This document shows, piece by piece, positions 49,201-61,100 of a stretch of 64,000 bases of DNA. How positions within the stretch are numbered: position 1 is the stretch's first letter; every line of letters starts with the position of its first letter. Source of the stretch: Neelides folsomi (lineage: Eukaryota > Arthropoda > Collembola > Neelipleona > Neelidae); the NCBI GenBank assembly GCA_034687125.1, contig JAQGBZ010000281.1, positions 20,072-84,071 on the forward strand, in the 5' to 3' direction. The notes below the pieces were generated by a model, which saw only the letters and a program-made list of their open reading frames with translations, made no database searches and was not told the DNA's origin. Position numbers and translations under genes: made by a program.

Positions 49201-49851
49201 GAACAACTTCACCATCGGGTTCGAACTCAACTTTGGGGCTTTGATGAAACTGAGGCTTTTTCAATGGATGATTTATTTAGAGTTAGATACAAGGTAAAGT
49301 TCAGTTTTAAAATTCTGTTAATTACTTTATAACTCTGTTAATTTGCTAATTAAAATTTATATTTATTGTGTATTTCACTGTTGATTTTGATTTTAGGGGA
49401 TTCGACCAGCACCAGGTTATCCTAGTCAGCCCGACCACACAGAAAAAAGAACCATTTGGGATTTGTTGAACGCGGAGGAAGTGACCGGAATTCGATTGAC
49501 CGAAACTCTCGCGATGGAACCGGCGTCTTCAGTTTCTGGTCTTTACATCCACAATAAAGCTGCTACATATTTCTCTGTGGGAAAAGTTGCTAAAGACCAA
49601 GTAAGATTAAAGTTCAATAATAATTAGAATAATTACATACAATCATAATTTTACTAATTTTATTTATTTTTAATCTTGATTAAAAATACCAATTTAAATT
49701 TTACTTAATGAAGGTTTTCGACTATGCGAAGCGTAAAGGTGCGGAAGTTGAAGACGTCGAACGTTGGCTGAGCGTCAATTTGGCTTATGAGAAAGAAGAG
49801 GAAAACGAGAACAGGAGAGAAAACGGAGAAGGAGATGAAATCTCTGTTTAA
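43226..49851 (+). CDS. MTR: Cobalamin-dependent methionine synthase
   Basis: Transfers the methyl group of 5-methyltetrahydrofolate to homocysteine via methylcobalamin. The 22 exons are 43226..43432, 43556..43814, 43971..44235, 44338..44438, 44571..44700, 44789..44984, 45131..45271, 45349..45534, 45624..45803, 45913..46029, 46130..46240, 46385..46504, 46614..46844, 46913..47081, 47211..47413, 47568..47745, 47948..48103, 48271..48464, 48586..48719, 49125..49293, 49397..49600 and 49714..49851. They give 1262 residues, against 1265 in human as I recall it. In order: homocysteine domain with DGAMGTM, zinc ligands in GLNCALG (Cys249) and GGCC (Cys312/313); folate domain ([12 protein letters not shown]); cobalamin domain with axial His765 in GDVHDIGKN; and the reactivation (AdoMet) domain with [12 protein letters not shown]. 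The start follows from [15 protein letters not shown] near the N-terminus. Intron 6 appears to be GC-AG. A MITE sits in intron 19. Confidence 0.97.
48121..48174. repeat. 14-bp tandem repeat in an MTR intron
   Basis: Four units of TTTAGTCGATTCCA / TTTAATCGATTCCA in intron 17, the last partly diverged. Confidence 0.8.
48760..48999. mobile_element. MITE, 240 bp, with perfect 36-bp terminal inverted repeats
   Basis: Ends begin CTACTCAAACACAAAAGAAT and match over 36 bp without a mismatch. The element is flanked by TA on each side (48758-48759, 49000-49001), the Tc1/mariner target duplication. The interior has no coding sequence. It lies wholly within intron 19 of MTR. Perfect arms suggest a recent insertion. 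Confidence 0.9.
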
Positions 49852-51117
49852 AATTTTAAATCAACATAACAATGTTGCTTTAAGCCAACCAATTTAACCA
49901 ATTATCAAATGCATCTTAAAAAACTATTCAGGAATGTTCAGGGATTCAAAAGTTCAAAAATACAGAAAGTTCAAATTTGTGTATAAAAATCAATACCGAG
50001 CAATAACGGGATCTTTTAAATGTTTTTTAAATTGAGTGAGAATGAAATAATGACCAATAAATTAATATTTTTAAACATAGTTAAAGGCTTGACTAAATTT
50101 TTTATTAAGTTTTAAATTAATTTAAGAAATAATGTTATAATACATTTTGTAAAATTATTGTGGTAAAATCCATTTTAAAATTTTAATAATTGTTTTATTT
50201 TTATAACATTGAACTCAAATGCATTAGTTGAGTATCAATTTCTTCTTGATATTTTTAAAAATAATATTTTATTTTAAATGCAACTTACTACTAAAATTGT
50301 GATAATGAATATAATCATGTTAAAGATAACTTAGTTTTTATCAAGTAGGTAAATGATGATTTTACATAATAATAATAATTTTGTTAAATGACATTCAAAA
50401 GAAAAAAGCCAATTTTATACGATTTTAATGTTAACTAATTTTAAGTGTTGATTGCAATTAGTGCTTAATAAAATTACTTTATTTATTTGCTTAAGATTAA
50501 GATTAAAAATGGAATTACTAATTATTATTTCTTCTATTTTCATACATTGGTCATTTTAATTACAATTTAAAGGAATTAAATTGACGATAAAATTGGCATA
50601 ATATCATCAGAAGTTCATGTAGTTAAATGCAATTAATATTAGTAATTATTCATAATAAGAATTAACTATAAATTAAACGAGATAAACTCTTAATTTTGGT
50701 TAATTCCGTCCAAATGCATTTAATTCCCTATGATGAAAAAGGCGGGAAGGTTTGTGAAGTGAAGCTCTGACTTTTGTACGTTATCCGGATAGGGGAAGAA
50801 AATTTCAGTCGCAGTTCTGAAGGAAGTTTTCGTGAAGAAATCAAAGAACTTGATATAATATCTTTTAACATTTTTCATCATCCATTATAAAAATTACAAT
50901 TTACAATTTATAGTATCAAATAGTTTAATAAAATACTAAAATACTATTGGCGCTATAGCAAATTAAACCGAACCGGAGAAAACTAAAAAGAGCAAAATTT
51001 CCATAAAATTTAATATGGAATGAAAGTCATTTAATTAATTTATGGATCATCACAAAATTCTTGTTTGCATATGAGACATCATTGGGGAGGGTTTGGCAAA
51101 TATTAAAGGCATTTTGA
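49852..51117. other. MTR 3' UTR and spacer before the F-box gene
   Basis: AT-rich, no exon seen. A slightly GC-richer stretch at 50740-50830, with TTATCCGGATAGGGG, may be the promoter of the F-box gene. Confidence 0.4.
50056..50061 (+). terminator. Polyadenylation signal of methionine synthase
   Basis: AATAAA about 205 bases after the stop codon at 49851. Confidence 0.5.
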
Positions 51118-53802
51118 ATGCCTCCGATCCAAAATCCACATTTTTCTCGAAGATCCGGTCAAAATTTCTCTTCGTCTTCCAACAACACGAGTAATGTCAC
51201 AAGCGGAACGTCAAGTCGTTCTCGATCTCCCTTAATCCCCTCGACCCCGACCAGACGGAATCATTTAGTTTCTCGTCCTCGACAATCAACTTCCGGTGCT
51301 CCTGCTTCTCGCAAACCGAATTCAACCCGTTTGATCAAACCAAGAAATTCCTCTTCGCCTTCTTTAAGAACTGAGAGCAGAGGAAGTGAAGGGAACAAAA
51401 GTGTCAATCGGGCCAATTTCCAACTGCCGGCTATTCCATGGCCAAATGACCGCGAACGTTTGAATGGAAATTCAACAGTTTTCTCGTCTGAGCCAACAGA
51501 ACGGCTGAGAACAATTTTGAGAATCAAATCGACAATTAAAAAGAAATTGGACAAAACTCCGAAGCTTCGGGTCACTTTTAGGGATTTAAATGAAGATGGA
51601 TCTCCTTCGTCAATTATTTTTAATAGCAGAGTTGAAACCGTAAATATTTAAATTATTTATTAAATTAATTAATAATTAAATCTATCTTATGAAATTAAAT
51701 AATTTTTTAAAATTAGTAATTAATACACTGTAATTGTTAAGAATTTAATTTTTAATTTAATTATTAAACACTTCATTTTTGACAGTTTGTTCCTCAAATC
51801 CTTCAATATCTGAATTGGTATGAAATTTTGACTGCCCGTTTGGTGTGCAAGAAATGGGCCGATTTGGTCGCATCGGAAAGTTCTCTCTGCGACCTCTGCG
51901 GAGTTCCAACGATCCGAAAATCCTTCGATCATCTCGAAGTCTTCAACGTTTCCCAATTCATCTTCACCGAGTTTCGTCTTCTTGTCAATTCCGTCTTCGA
52001 CTTCACCCGCCCTACCTTAAAGAAGTTTTTCTCCAAACATGGGCCCCGCATGAACTCTTTAGAAATCCGGAATCGTGGGATGACCCTCGCAGCTTTGGTC
52101 TACATCTTGGACAAATGCCCCAACTTGACCTTTCTCTCAATTTCTTGGTGTCCGGAAATGTACGCCTTCAATACAGATCTCTTAAGAAAATATTACGGCA
52201 CTAGTTTCAGACTCGGAGGACTTTCCCGCTTAACTCATTTGAAAATCGACAAATCGTGTTTTTTGACCGATACGGCTTTAAATTCACTGCTTAAATGGAC
52301 CGGGTCAAATTTGAAAAATCTTTCCCTCACGTGTCCACATGCACACTCGGAAGAAGAAAAAAGCGAAGATGTAGTTTTGAACGCATTGAAACCTCGTTGG
52401 ACTTTCGCGCCCTTACTCACCTATATCCTGCGATTCCCGAATTTGGACCTTTTAATAGCTTTGGACTTCACTGGCGGGAATGTGACATCGGAGGATTTGA
52501 TTTATTTAGCCAAACAAGAAAAAATGAAATGTATTACAAGTTTGAATTTGACGAGTACAAAGGTCGAGGACAAAGGGTTGAATTTCTTCTTGGTCAAAAA
52601 TGGCGCAAATATTCAAAAACTCATTTTGGATCATACAGCAATCACAGATCGGGCATTTATTTCCGATGAAGTTTCTCATAAAACGATGCCGTTACCGAAA
52701 CTCCAAATCCTTAGTTTGAATGGGACAAAAGGCATTTACCGCCATTTGCATTTTTGGAAAGATTTTATCAATTTGAATTCCTTGTACATTTCAAACACTT
52801 CTTGGTTCAACTTCACGTCGCTGCTAAAACCCGCGGAGAAACAAAATCATTTGAAAAATTCGAAAGAGGCGAATAAAGCTAAGGAGCTAAAACAAGCGGC
52901 TTTGGCTAAGGATCTAAATCAAGCGATGTTGACATTGACCAAAGAGCGACATTTAAAAATGAAGAAATTGCATTTGAATGACAATGTCCAATTGGGGAAA
53001 ATGAGCGTGGATTCAAAAGTTGTCTCATCTTGGTTTTCTTCCTTCTGTTCTGCATTGGCCAATTTGTCCGAATTGGATTTATCCGAATGGGGATGTTTCA
53101 TGCGGGATGAAAACTTTGTGTTGATTTGTTCGTCTGTGCCGTGTTTGGAGCTTTTGAAGGTTCGCGGATGGAAGGAGTTGAGTGATGGAGCAGTGACCGG
53201 ATTTGATTATTTGAATGACGACGAAGGAGCGGATTTGGTCAAACCGTTTGTTAAAGGAGCGGAGAAAAAAGAATTTACTTTGGCTGTTGGATACATATCG
53301 GATAAAAATGGGAATGGGGGAACGAAGAAAATTAGGAATTCAATTGGGAGTTTACAATGTAAAATTTATAAACAATTAAATTAAACACATTTTAATAATT
53401 AAATTAATTATTGGTTCATTCGTTCAAAACTTTGTGTGTGGTTTAATTAATCTTAAATTTATTAAATATGAAGTTTTAAAAACTTTGGATCTAAGCGGCT
53501 GTGTAAGATTGACCGATAATTCAATCCGCTTGGGATTGTCCAATCTAAGGAACTTGAGAAAACTTGGACTTGAAAATTTAAAGGTATTTAACATTTGATG
53601 ATTATAAACATTATAAGTTTTATTAATATTTTAATAAGATGGTCAATTTAATTAATTTTAGGTGACGGATGAGGGAATTGAACATTTACTCAAATATGCT
53701 AAGAAATTGGATCAACTCAATTTGAAAGGATGCAAAGGAGTGACGAAGGAATGGACGGTGGAGAGATCTGATGGATTCAAAATAAATTTTAGCAAATTCT
53801 AA
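51118..53802 (+). CDS. F-box and leucine-rich-repeat protein
   Basis: Four exons (51118..51639, 51786..53358, 53474..53583, 53662..53802) give 781 residues, phases 0, 1, 0. The N-terminal 150 residues are Ser/Arg/Pro-rich and probably disordered. The F-box core spans the first junction: FVPQILQYLNWYEILTARLV then CKKWADLVAS. C-terminal repeats of the cysteine-containing LRR class follow: SLNLTSTKVEDKGL, KLILDHTAITDRAF, ELDLSEWG, LKTLDLSGCVRLTDNSI, LGLENLKVTDEGI and LNLKGCKGVT. A Lys/Ala-rich helix interrupts them near residues 515-555. FBXL proteins recruit substrates to SCF ubiquitin ligases through Skp1; the substrate is unknown. The last two exons are short and extend the LRR array in frame, which supports one gene. 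I cannot assign an FBXL number. Confidence 0.85.
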
Positions 53803-53909
53803 TCATAATTAATTTTTAGATCATAAAACCATAATTCATTTAATTGGAAAATCTATGCAATAATGCAATGCAATGAGCGAAATTACGAGTTTAATTTTTA
53901 TATGTAACA

Positions 53910-53915
53910 AATAAA
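53910..53915 (+). terminator. Polyadenylation signal of the F-box gene
   Basis: AATAAA 108 bases after the stop. The next gene is convergent and ends at 54200. Confidence 0.5.
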
Positions 53916-54199
53916 AGTTTATAAGTGAAAAATCCCTTAAAATTTCCTTTATTTATTCATAGTTAAACTAACAAGTTAGTTTTAATTATTTTTAATGTTA
54001 ATTTATGTATATAAAGTTAGTATAAAATATTGATCTAAGTGAGATCAAAAAGTTCAATGACAATTTTCAAGTTTCTATAAATATTTCAGTTTTACAATCG
54101 GAGGTTTCGTTTGACTTACATAATTATATATGTTAATTACCAAGAACTTCATTATTAATTGTATTTTCCTTAATTATTACATAATTATCATGTTTATCT

Positions 54200-55926
54200 C
54201 TATTTGTATCCGAAAATTGGCCAGACAATCAAAAGAACTCCTTCGTTGACGTGAAGAATTGGACGTCCGACTGCTTGACTTCCCGCGTACTGAATTCGCA
54301 AATCCCTCATTTCTCCATCCAGAAGGGCACTCAAAGTAATGGCGTCGTTATCAGGGTCAATGAGGTCAACTGTGTTTGTCGTCATGAAGTCGGGATTGTT
54401 CAAGGTAGAGACGTTGATTCCAATGGCGGTCAAAGCTCCGTCTCGAACCACTTCGGGCAAATTGTCGACGTTTTCCGTTCGCAGTTCAACACCGGCCAAA
54501 TTGAGAGTGAAAGCGTTGACCGAGGGACTCATGAAGCTAAAATTCGCCCTGAAGCCAACCGAAATATCAACGCCAGTTTCAATGATGTGCATATTCGTCC
54601 TAAATCAATAAATTACAATTAAATATAAAATAATTAACTAAATAGTTACAAAATTAATTAAATATTTCTCAACTTAAAAAAATTATTAAACTTTATGAAT
54701 CTTAAATAATTAAATTTAAATTACGCATTATCATCAATGACACATCGACAAGGTTCATGGTCAGAATAATTCGTTGCATTTCGCACTTCCGTCCTTCCGG
54801 TAAAAACATTCGTTACTGCATGAAGACAATGAGCAAAAAAAGTCCTAACTCCTCCCGAGTTTTCGCTTCCAGTTGAAGGAGAACCAACGACGTCAGGATC
54901 AGGAGTTGAATTCGCCACATTTGAACTTTGTGAAGTCGAAGGAACGGATTCCAAGCTCGCAGCATTTAGAGTCGTTTCAGTCGCTTGTTTTTTATTCGAC
55001 TTTTCAGTTCCATCCACATCGTCCAAACCAAAAAGAGAAAAAGAAGAATTTGTATCTTTAACTTCCCCATATGAAGTTCTCTTGAAAACGCTTTTAAGTT
55101 CTGTTGCATCAACTTCCAAAGTCACATCGGTTCCATGGGCCGCGTTGAGAGCAATTGTCACATCGACTTCATCGTTGAAATTGCTCTCGTCGTCGTCTCC
55201 CAAAATGTCAATGTCGACATAATCAACATTATTCCGATTGTTATCATTTGCATTGTTAAGGCCATTGTTGTCATTGTTGATAACGACGCCATCTTCATCC
55301 AGGCTTTGTTCATAAGTTTCAATATCTTGTTCCGCCTTTTTCAATATCTCTTCCTTTTTCGCATCGGTTCCTTCCAATATCTCGTAAACTTCCTCAATTT
55401 CAGAATTCCCCGATGTTCTTTCTTGTTCAGCTTTCGTGAGTTCCTCCAAAGCTTTTTGGCTTTCGGCTTCGCGGATTTCCCTGTAGCTTTGAACCATCGC
55501 GGCTTTTTCGCTTTCTCTCCGTCTTTTGGCTGCTTCCCCCGATGGGGAAATGTGTGCATGACGTTTCCGATCATTGGTGGGAATTTCAGCATAAAGATCC
55601 AACTTGTCCGAACTGTCCGAAATGCCCAAACTGCCCCAAATGCCCGGATTTCCCAATGTGTTCGAATTTCCAAAAGTGCCAGAATTACCCGGATTGTTCA
55701 TCATGTTGATATCATTTTGACCATTGATCGGAAGGGCCGTTGCCGAAATGTTGAATCGTTCTTGAGAGATCGACAGAAGTTTTTGACGGTAAAGTTGAAT
55801 GATTCTTGAATTGGATGCCTCGTGAGCAATGAATGCGGGAGTTCCTTCTTCGTATGGATTTATGAGGGAGATGGGAAGGGACGGAATGGCAAAGGGAGGA
55901 AACTCAATCTGTTGATTTTCTTCCAT
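54200..55926 (-). CDS. Protein of unknown family, 533 residues
   Basis: Two exons, complement(54200..54599, 54725..55926), joined in phase 2 (GATAATGC|GTAATT ... GATTTAG|G), giving CVIDDNA-TNMHIIETGVD. N-terminus: hydrophobic/Pro segment (FPPFAIPSLPISLINPYEEG). Then an Asn/Gly stretch, a basic patch KRHAHISPSGEAAKRRRE followed by a charged coiled coil (about residues 135-200), an Asn/Asp-rich linker, and a Ser/Thr-rich region. The 133-residue last exon looks like a compact, beta-rich domain (GVDISVGFRANFSF, NAFTLNLAGVELRTENVDNL) ending GVLLIVWPIFGYK. No domain is recognised. There is no signal peptide. KRRRE could be a nuclear signal. Convergent with the F-box gene. Confidence 0.7.
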
Positions 55927-56130
55927 TGTAATTAATTAACCTCCGATTTACAAAAAACGGTTAATTTATAAAATTCTTTACAAAAAGAAATTAAATTCAA
56001 TTTAATTCAACGCAGTGCTTCAAAATGCTTGGTGTTTGACTTTGCTCTTTTAATTTATTATTTACATAACGACGAAAGTCATTCAATTTATTTATTTCAG
56101 TTCACAGCTTCCAAAACCCAAATCGACAGT

Positions 56131-56149
56131 TCGCGGGCGCCGCCATTTT
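56131..56149 (-). promoter_or_regulatory. YY1-like promoter element of the 533-residue gene
   Basis: The minus strand reads AAAATGGCGGCGCCCGCGA, containing the AANATGGCGGC core of YY1/Pho sites found near transcription starts of TATA-less genes. It lies about 205 bases upstream of the ATG at 55926 and is a GC-rich spot in AT-rich surroundings. The internal ATG opens only a 15-codon frame. Confidence 0.45.
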
Positions 56150-56152
56150 TAA

Positions 56153-58165
56153 TAAGCTTGTTAATTAAAAATCGTTATAGTACATTTTGTAGATAATTTA
56201 ATGTAGTTTTAGAATTTATAAAGTTTTAATAAAAAATTACTAACAGTTAACGAGTTATTAAGAAAATGATGAAATTATTTGGAATTTTGCTGTTTTTGAT
56301 TCTTGTAATGCTTTCTACATTTTACTAATAATGTAAATATTTATAATTTTTAATATAATTTCATAATAATAATTAAATATTTAATTAAATATAAATATTC
56401 TAATTAAGTATTTAATTAAACGGGTAATTTGTAAGTTTGGTTGTGGTAGGGTGAAGTTCAATGTCATGAGTGAGGAAATGTAATTGGCCTTTCCGGTTTA
56501 ATTCCCCAATCTATTGTTCGATAGAGCGAAAGGTTAAGAGTTGGTAATTAATGCCTTAATTAGTCTCCCCGTCTGGACCTGAATCATTTGGTCATTGGGG
56601 TAAGTTAATGAGTTTCCTCCAATTGGTCTCCAATTAATTGAGGAAGGAAGTGGAAGAAGGAACTTAAAGATAAAGACGAAATCGACCAACAACTTACCTA
56701 CGTCAATTAACCATACAAATCATTTGTAAACTTTATGCAAATTATACAATAAGGCCACAACTTACGTAAATGAATAGAATTATTAATTAATAAAAATTAT
56801 TAGCAAAAATTATTAATTATGTATAAATGTTAATTTATTTATTCCAACTTTATAACATTTTATGAAATTGAATTTTTCTTTTTATTCCTGCTTTTATTAA
56901 GGTTTTTTCGTTTTTTCATTACATGGTTTTATTCAGTTCATTTTTTTGCAATTTTGATTAAATTGGCTAAAATTGTAAAATGTTTTATTGTGAAACTACA
57001 GAGGTTTTTGTAGGTGAAAGTCTATAAAAGATTTAAGGAAATTCGGAACTCCCAAAGAGCCCAAAACATTTCCTCTGTGAACTTTATTTATCTCCAAAGA
57101 TCTAAACGCATAGAAAGTCATTTGGGAAAAAATTACAACTTTCCCTATAAAACAATATCTAACTACAATGTAAGTAAATCTACAAATATAATGAATATAT
57201 TTTCATGTATAAACCACTATGTATAAAGTCTATAAAGTGGAAATATTATATAGGCAAAAGATATCCAGAATACATCAAGTATTATATTATATGAGTCTTA
57301 TAAGTCTGAATGTGAGTCTAATAAATCAAAGGTGATATTTGTATAGTATTACAGGTATGTATATACAGGTATGTATATTTATATGGATCAATTTTTGTGT
57401 AATGAGATTGGGTAGTGTGAGATTGAATTGTTTGATATTGAATTGGGTGAAATTGAGTCTTGCGGGTTATTTCGAATGCAGGTGGATGCAGAGAGATCCA
57501 ACTTCCTCCTTCCCACAAAAACCCCAACAGCCCGAAAGAGGTTTAAAGGAAGGGAATTTCGGGCACCGAGAACCAGTCGAAACCCAAAAGCCCTGCAATC
57601 AACATTACATTTAACATTATATAACCAAAACTATTCTAACCACAATTCATAACTACACATTCTATCCTAACTACTCCTAACTATTCTAACTACTTTATAA
57701 ATTCTATTCTGTATAAATTCATATCCTGTATTATATTCCTTATTTACATTATTTGTGTAGTCTCTTATTATTAAAAATTCTTAAACTTAATTATAAGTCG
57801 GATTATATTACTATTTCTCTGAATATATCCAAATCGTTAATATCCGATGCGAAATCGTTAAAAACGTGATTGTGCATATCATTTCATTATTTGCAAATTC
57901 ACCAGAATTTGATCAATTAAGGAAATAGAAAATACATAGAAGCCATTAGATGTAAAAGTGGAATCAATTTGAATTTGCATTAATATCATAGAGATCAATT
58001 TGTAAGTAAAGTGGTCATTAAAATGCAAGGTTGACATTTCCCTCAAGTTCCCTTAATTGGTCCGAATCATTAGTAGCGAATAAAAAGAAGAGAAATCTCA
58101 ATTTGTGATTCTTTGTGATATGGAAAGTTTGGCTTTTCCCATCCACAATTTAACCATTTGGAGAA
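56153..58165. other. Gene-free spacer before NIM1
   Basis: About 2 kb, AT-rich. A 20-codon hydrophobic frame (MMKLFGILLFLILVMLSTFY) at 56266-56328 is signal-peptide-like but ends in TAA with no usable donor. A moderately GC-rich patch at 57450-57590 is open on the plus strand without splice context. Nothing can be supported. Confidence 0.4.
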
Positions 58166-61100
58166 ATGCGGAGTAAAACGCCAATTCCCGAAACTTCTCT
58201 TGGATCTGTTGAGGGAACAAACAGTAAGTTGGAATTTAAATGTATTAATGTGCCATTAAATATATTTTTGATTTATTTAATTAATTAAATAATCTTAATT
58301 TTAAATTAGATACATCATGCTCCATTTTTGTATACACGTATAATACGTAGATAATGATTAAATACATAGAAAGAGTTTTTAAATAAAGTATATTATCGTT
58401 AATTAAATTATTTGCATAAATTGGCTAAAATAATTATTAATTGGTTTTAATCAATTAATTTGTAGAAAAAAAGGGGATTGCAATTGTTGAAGAACATCTG
58501 GGTTCTTTGCCCATCATGAAATCCAAACGTGGGTCAGTGGAGTTGCAAAAAAGTCGTCGAGAATCGCAAATTCTCCAAACTGCTTCAAGTCTCCCGGAAG
58601 AAGACGAAGACGCCGCGGTTTTAGTCCTCCCGGAAAAGGATGAAACGAAGGAGGAAGAACTAAACCAAGCGACGACCACAACGTTGGTTGTTCCTTCGTC
58701 TCCGCCAACGTCACCTAAAGGAGATTCGGTTCCTTCGCCCCCGTCGACGCCTGAACCTCCTTTGAGCGAAGTGATCGGAGTTGAAGTTGCAATTCGGGGA
58801 GTTTTGCCTTTGCATGCCGCCGTTCTCGCAATTTCAAAATCCCCGCCGGCTTCCCTTCCGTATGAGAAGTTCATGTGGGCGAAGGAACATTTGCCCAAGT
58901 GGAAAAGAGAAGGCGGGGAAAAATCTATTGGATTTTACAAAATCGGGAGAGAAATCGGAGCGGGGAATTTCGCTAAAGTGAAACTTGGAGTTCATGAACT
59001 TCTTAAAGGTAATTGAAATTAATTAATATAATTAAGCTACTTAAAATATTTTAAATAATTAATATAATTAAAATAGTTATTGTAATTAACAATTAAAATA
59101 TTAAACTTACATGTATGTGCTACTTTAAAATATAATATAATCTTAAAGGGTAATTAAACTGGTTTTAAAGATTCGAATACATAATTAATATTTTCTGCCT
59201 CGGGTTTAAATTGTCCCTGATGAGGGTTTTATTGTATTTAATGACGTTTGAATTAAAAGGGTTCACAATTAATTGGCTGAATTGTGTAATGGCATGATGG
59301 GGTTAATTAATGTATTCAATTGCGGAGAGAAAGAGTTTTATTGGATTTTTGGAGTTGGTCCATTTGTGTGCGCGTCAGTTGGTCAAAGTGTGGATTTATA
59401 AATTTCTTTTCCTCCCTTGCATAATTTTCCTGGCACCAAACTCACGGCATCCTTGGATTGGTGTCAATGGCGAAAAGTCAAAGTTCTGACACACCTTGTG
59501 CAAATGCCAAAAAACATTTTACAGCCAACTTTCCTTTATAATCAAAATTGAACTTCCTCTATAATACAAAATTGCTCTTTGATTTCGATCAAAGGGCTAA
59601 GATCATGGGGAAAGTTAAATATAGAAAAAACCAAACACGGAAATATTTAAAATCCAAAAACCGAATTATTTTCAAATATCTGCAAAATTGTTTAAAAAAC
59701 CGAATTATTTTCAAAAAACAAAAATCTTAAAAACCGAATATATTTGAAAACGTCTGAAAAAATTATAAAAACCTGATAAAACAAAGCTCGGATTAATTTT
59801 ATATTCTAATTCTTTCTAGCTGTTGTGCAAATAATTTTTTTATCATTTTGAACTCAGTCAGTCACGTAATAAAATATGTTACATTAAAAAAGATTTATTG
59901 AGGATTTATTTATTTGGGTTTTATTCCATTTATGCAATTTTTTGAGTAATAATGACAATAATGAGAGAGGAAGTTGATAAATCTCATGTGAATGATTTGA
60001 ACCAAAAAAGTGTTTGGGTATGAAACTGAAATAAAGGAAGTGTTTGGGATAAGTAGGAAATTGGGTGATTAGAAATCATACAATAAAACCATATATAAAA
60101 TTCCATACAAAATCCTATACAAAATCCAATGCAAAATATTCTGTTTATAAAAAAAGCTTAAATAGGAAAAACCGTGGTTAATATATATATATATATATAT
60201 ATATTATAATTTTAGTTTCGTGGAGTGTCTGGGAGTTTTGGTTTTATAAGGGAAATGTTCCTTTGCGTGCGGGTCAATCTCATATAACCCAAATCTCCCC
60301 TTTGGATCTTTCACCCAACATTCAAATGCTCACATATCAAATGTCTTTCACATTAACTTCATAAGACTTCTTATTTAATAACTTTGGATTTTACACACTA
60401 TTACATACAGATACATATTCATAGTGTAATTGTATATGTAGGAATATGAGATATGAGATATGAGATATGAGTATATATATATACACATGAGATTTATATA
60501 CAGTCTATACAGGTATTTATGTATTGTAAGAATTATTATTATAGGATCAAGTTAGACATTAATTAAATGTTAAGTTCTAAACATTGCATGATTTTGACTT
60601 ATTGTGATAAAGAATCATTTTTTAATGATGGGTTTCCCAATAGACCCAAATTGAAGCGTTTCATTTTTCTTCTTCCTTTCACTTCCAACGTTTCCAAGTT
60701 CTTTGAAGGGGTTTTCACTTTGGATTCTTTTCATAGCTTTTTCGGTCTTTTGGACCGGGTAAAATAAATAACCTCATTTGTGAGGTTTATTTATTTCCAT
60801 TTCACTTTCACATATATCATGTTGGCCATTGAGAGGATTTTGATTCCTTAAATGTGAACTCATTTTGTTAATGTAAATGACCATGAACTAATTTTCTTAC
60901 GCATGAAGTTTTCCCTTGTCTGGTCATTTGACATCAAAATAGCCAAATGGCCTTCAAAGTCATAGTCATAATTCAGAATCAAATATCAAATTGAGAAAAT
61001 CAAAAAATCTAAAAGTTACATAAAAATTTAAAGTATTAAATGTTTTATTTATTAAAAATAAATCGGAATGAAAGAAATTGTCGTTAATTAAATTAAATTA

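Noticed and set aside
56266-56328. Hydrophobic 20-residue frame MMKLFGILLFLILVMLSTFY as a signal-peptide exon
   Set aside because: Ends in a stop codon, and the only nearby GT donor lies after the stop. Nothing downstream resembles a secreted body.
57339-57652. Overlapping plus-strand frames near 57.4-57.6 kb
   Set aside because: Moderately GC-rich, but with no splice signals that join to NIM1 or to each other and no recognisable peptide.
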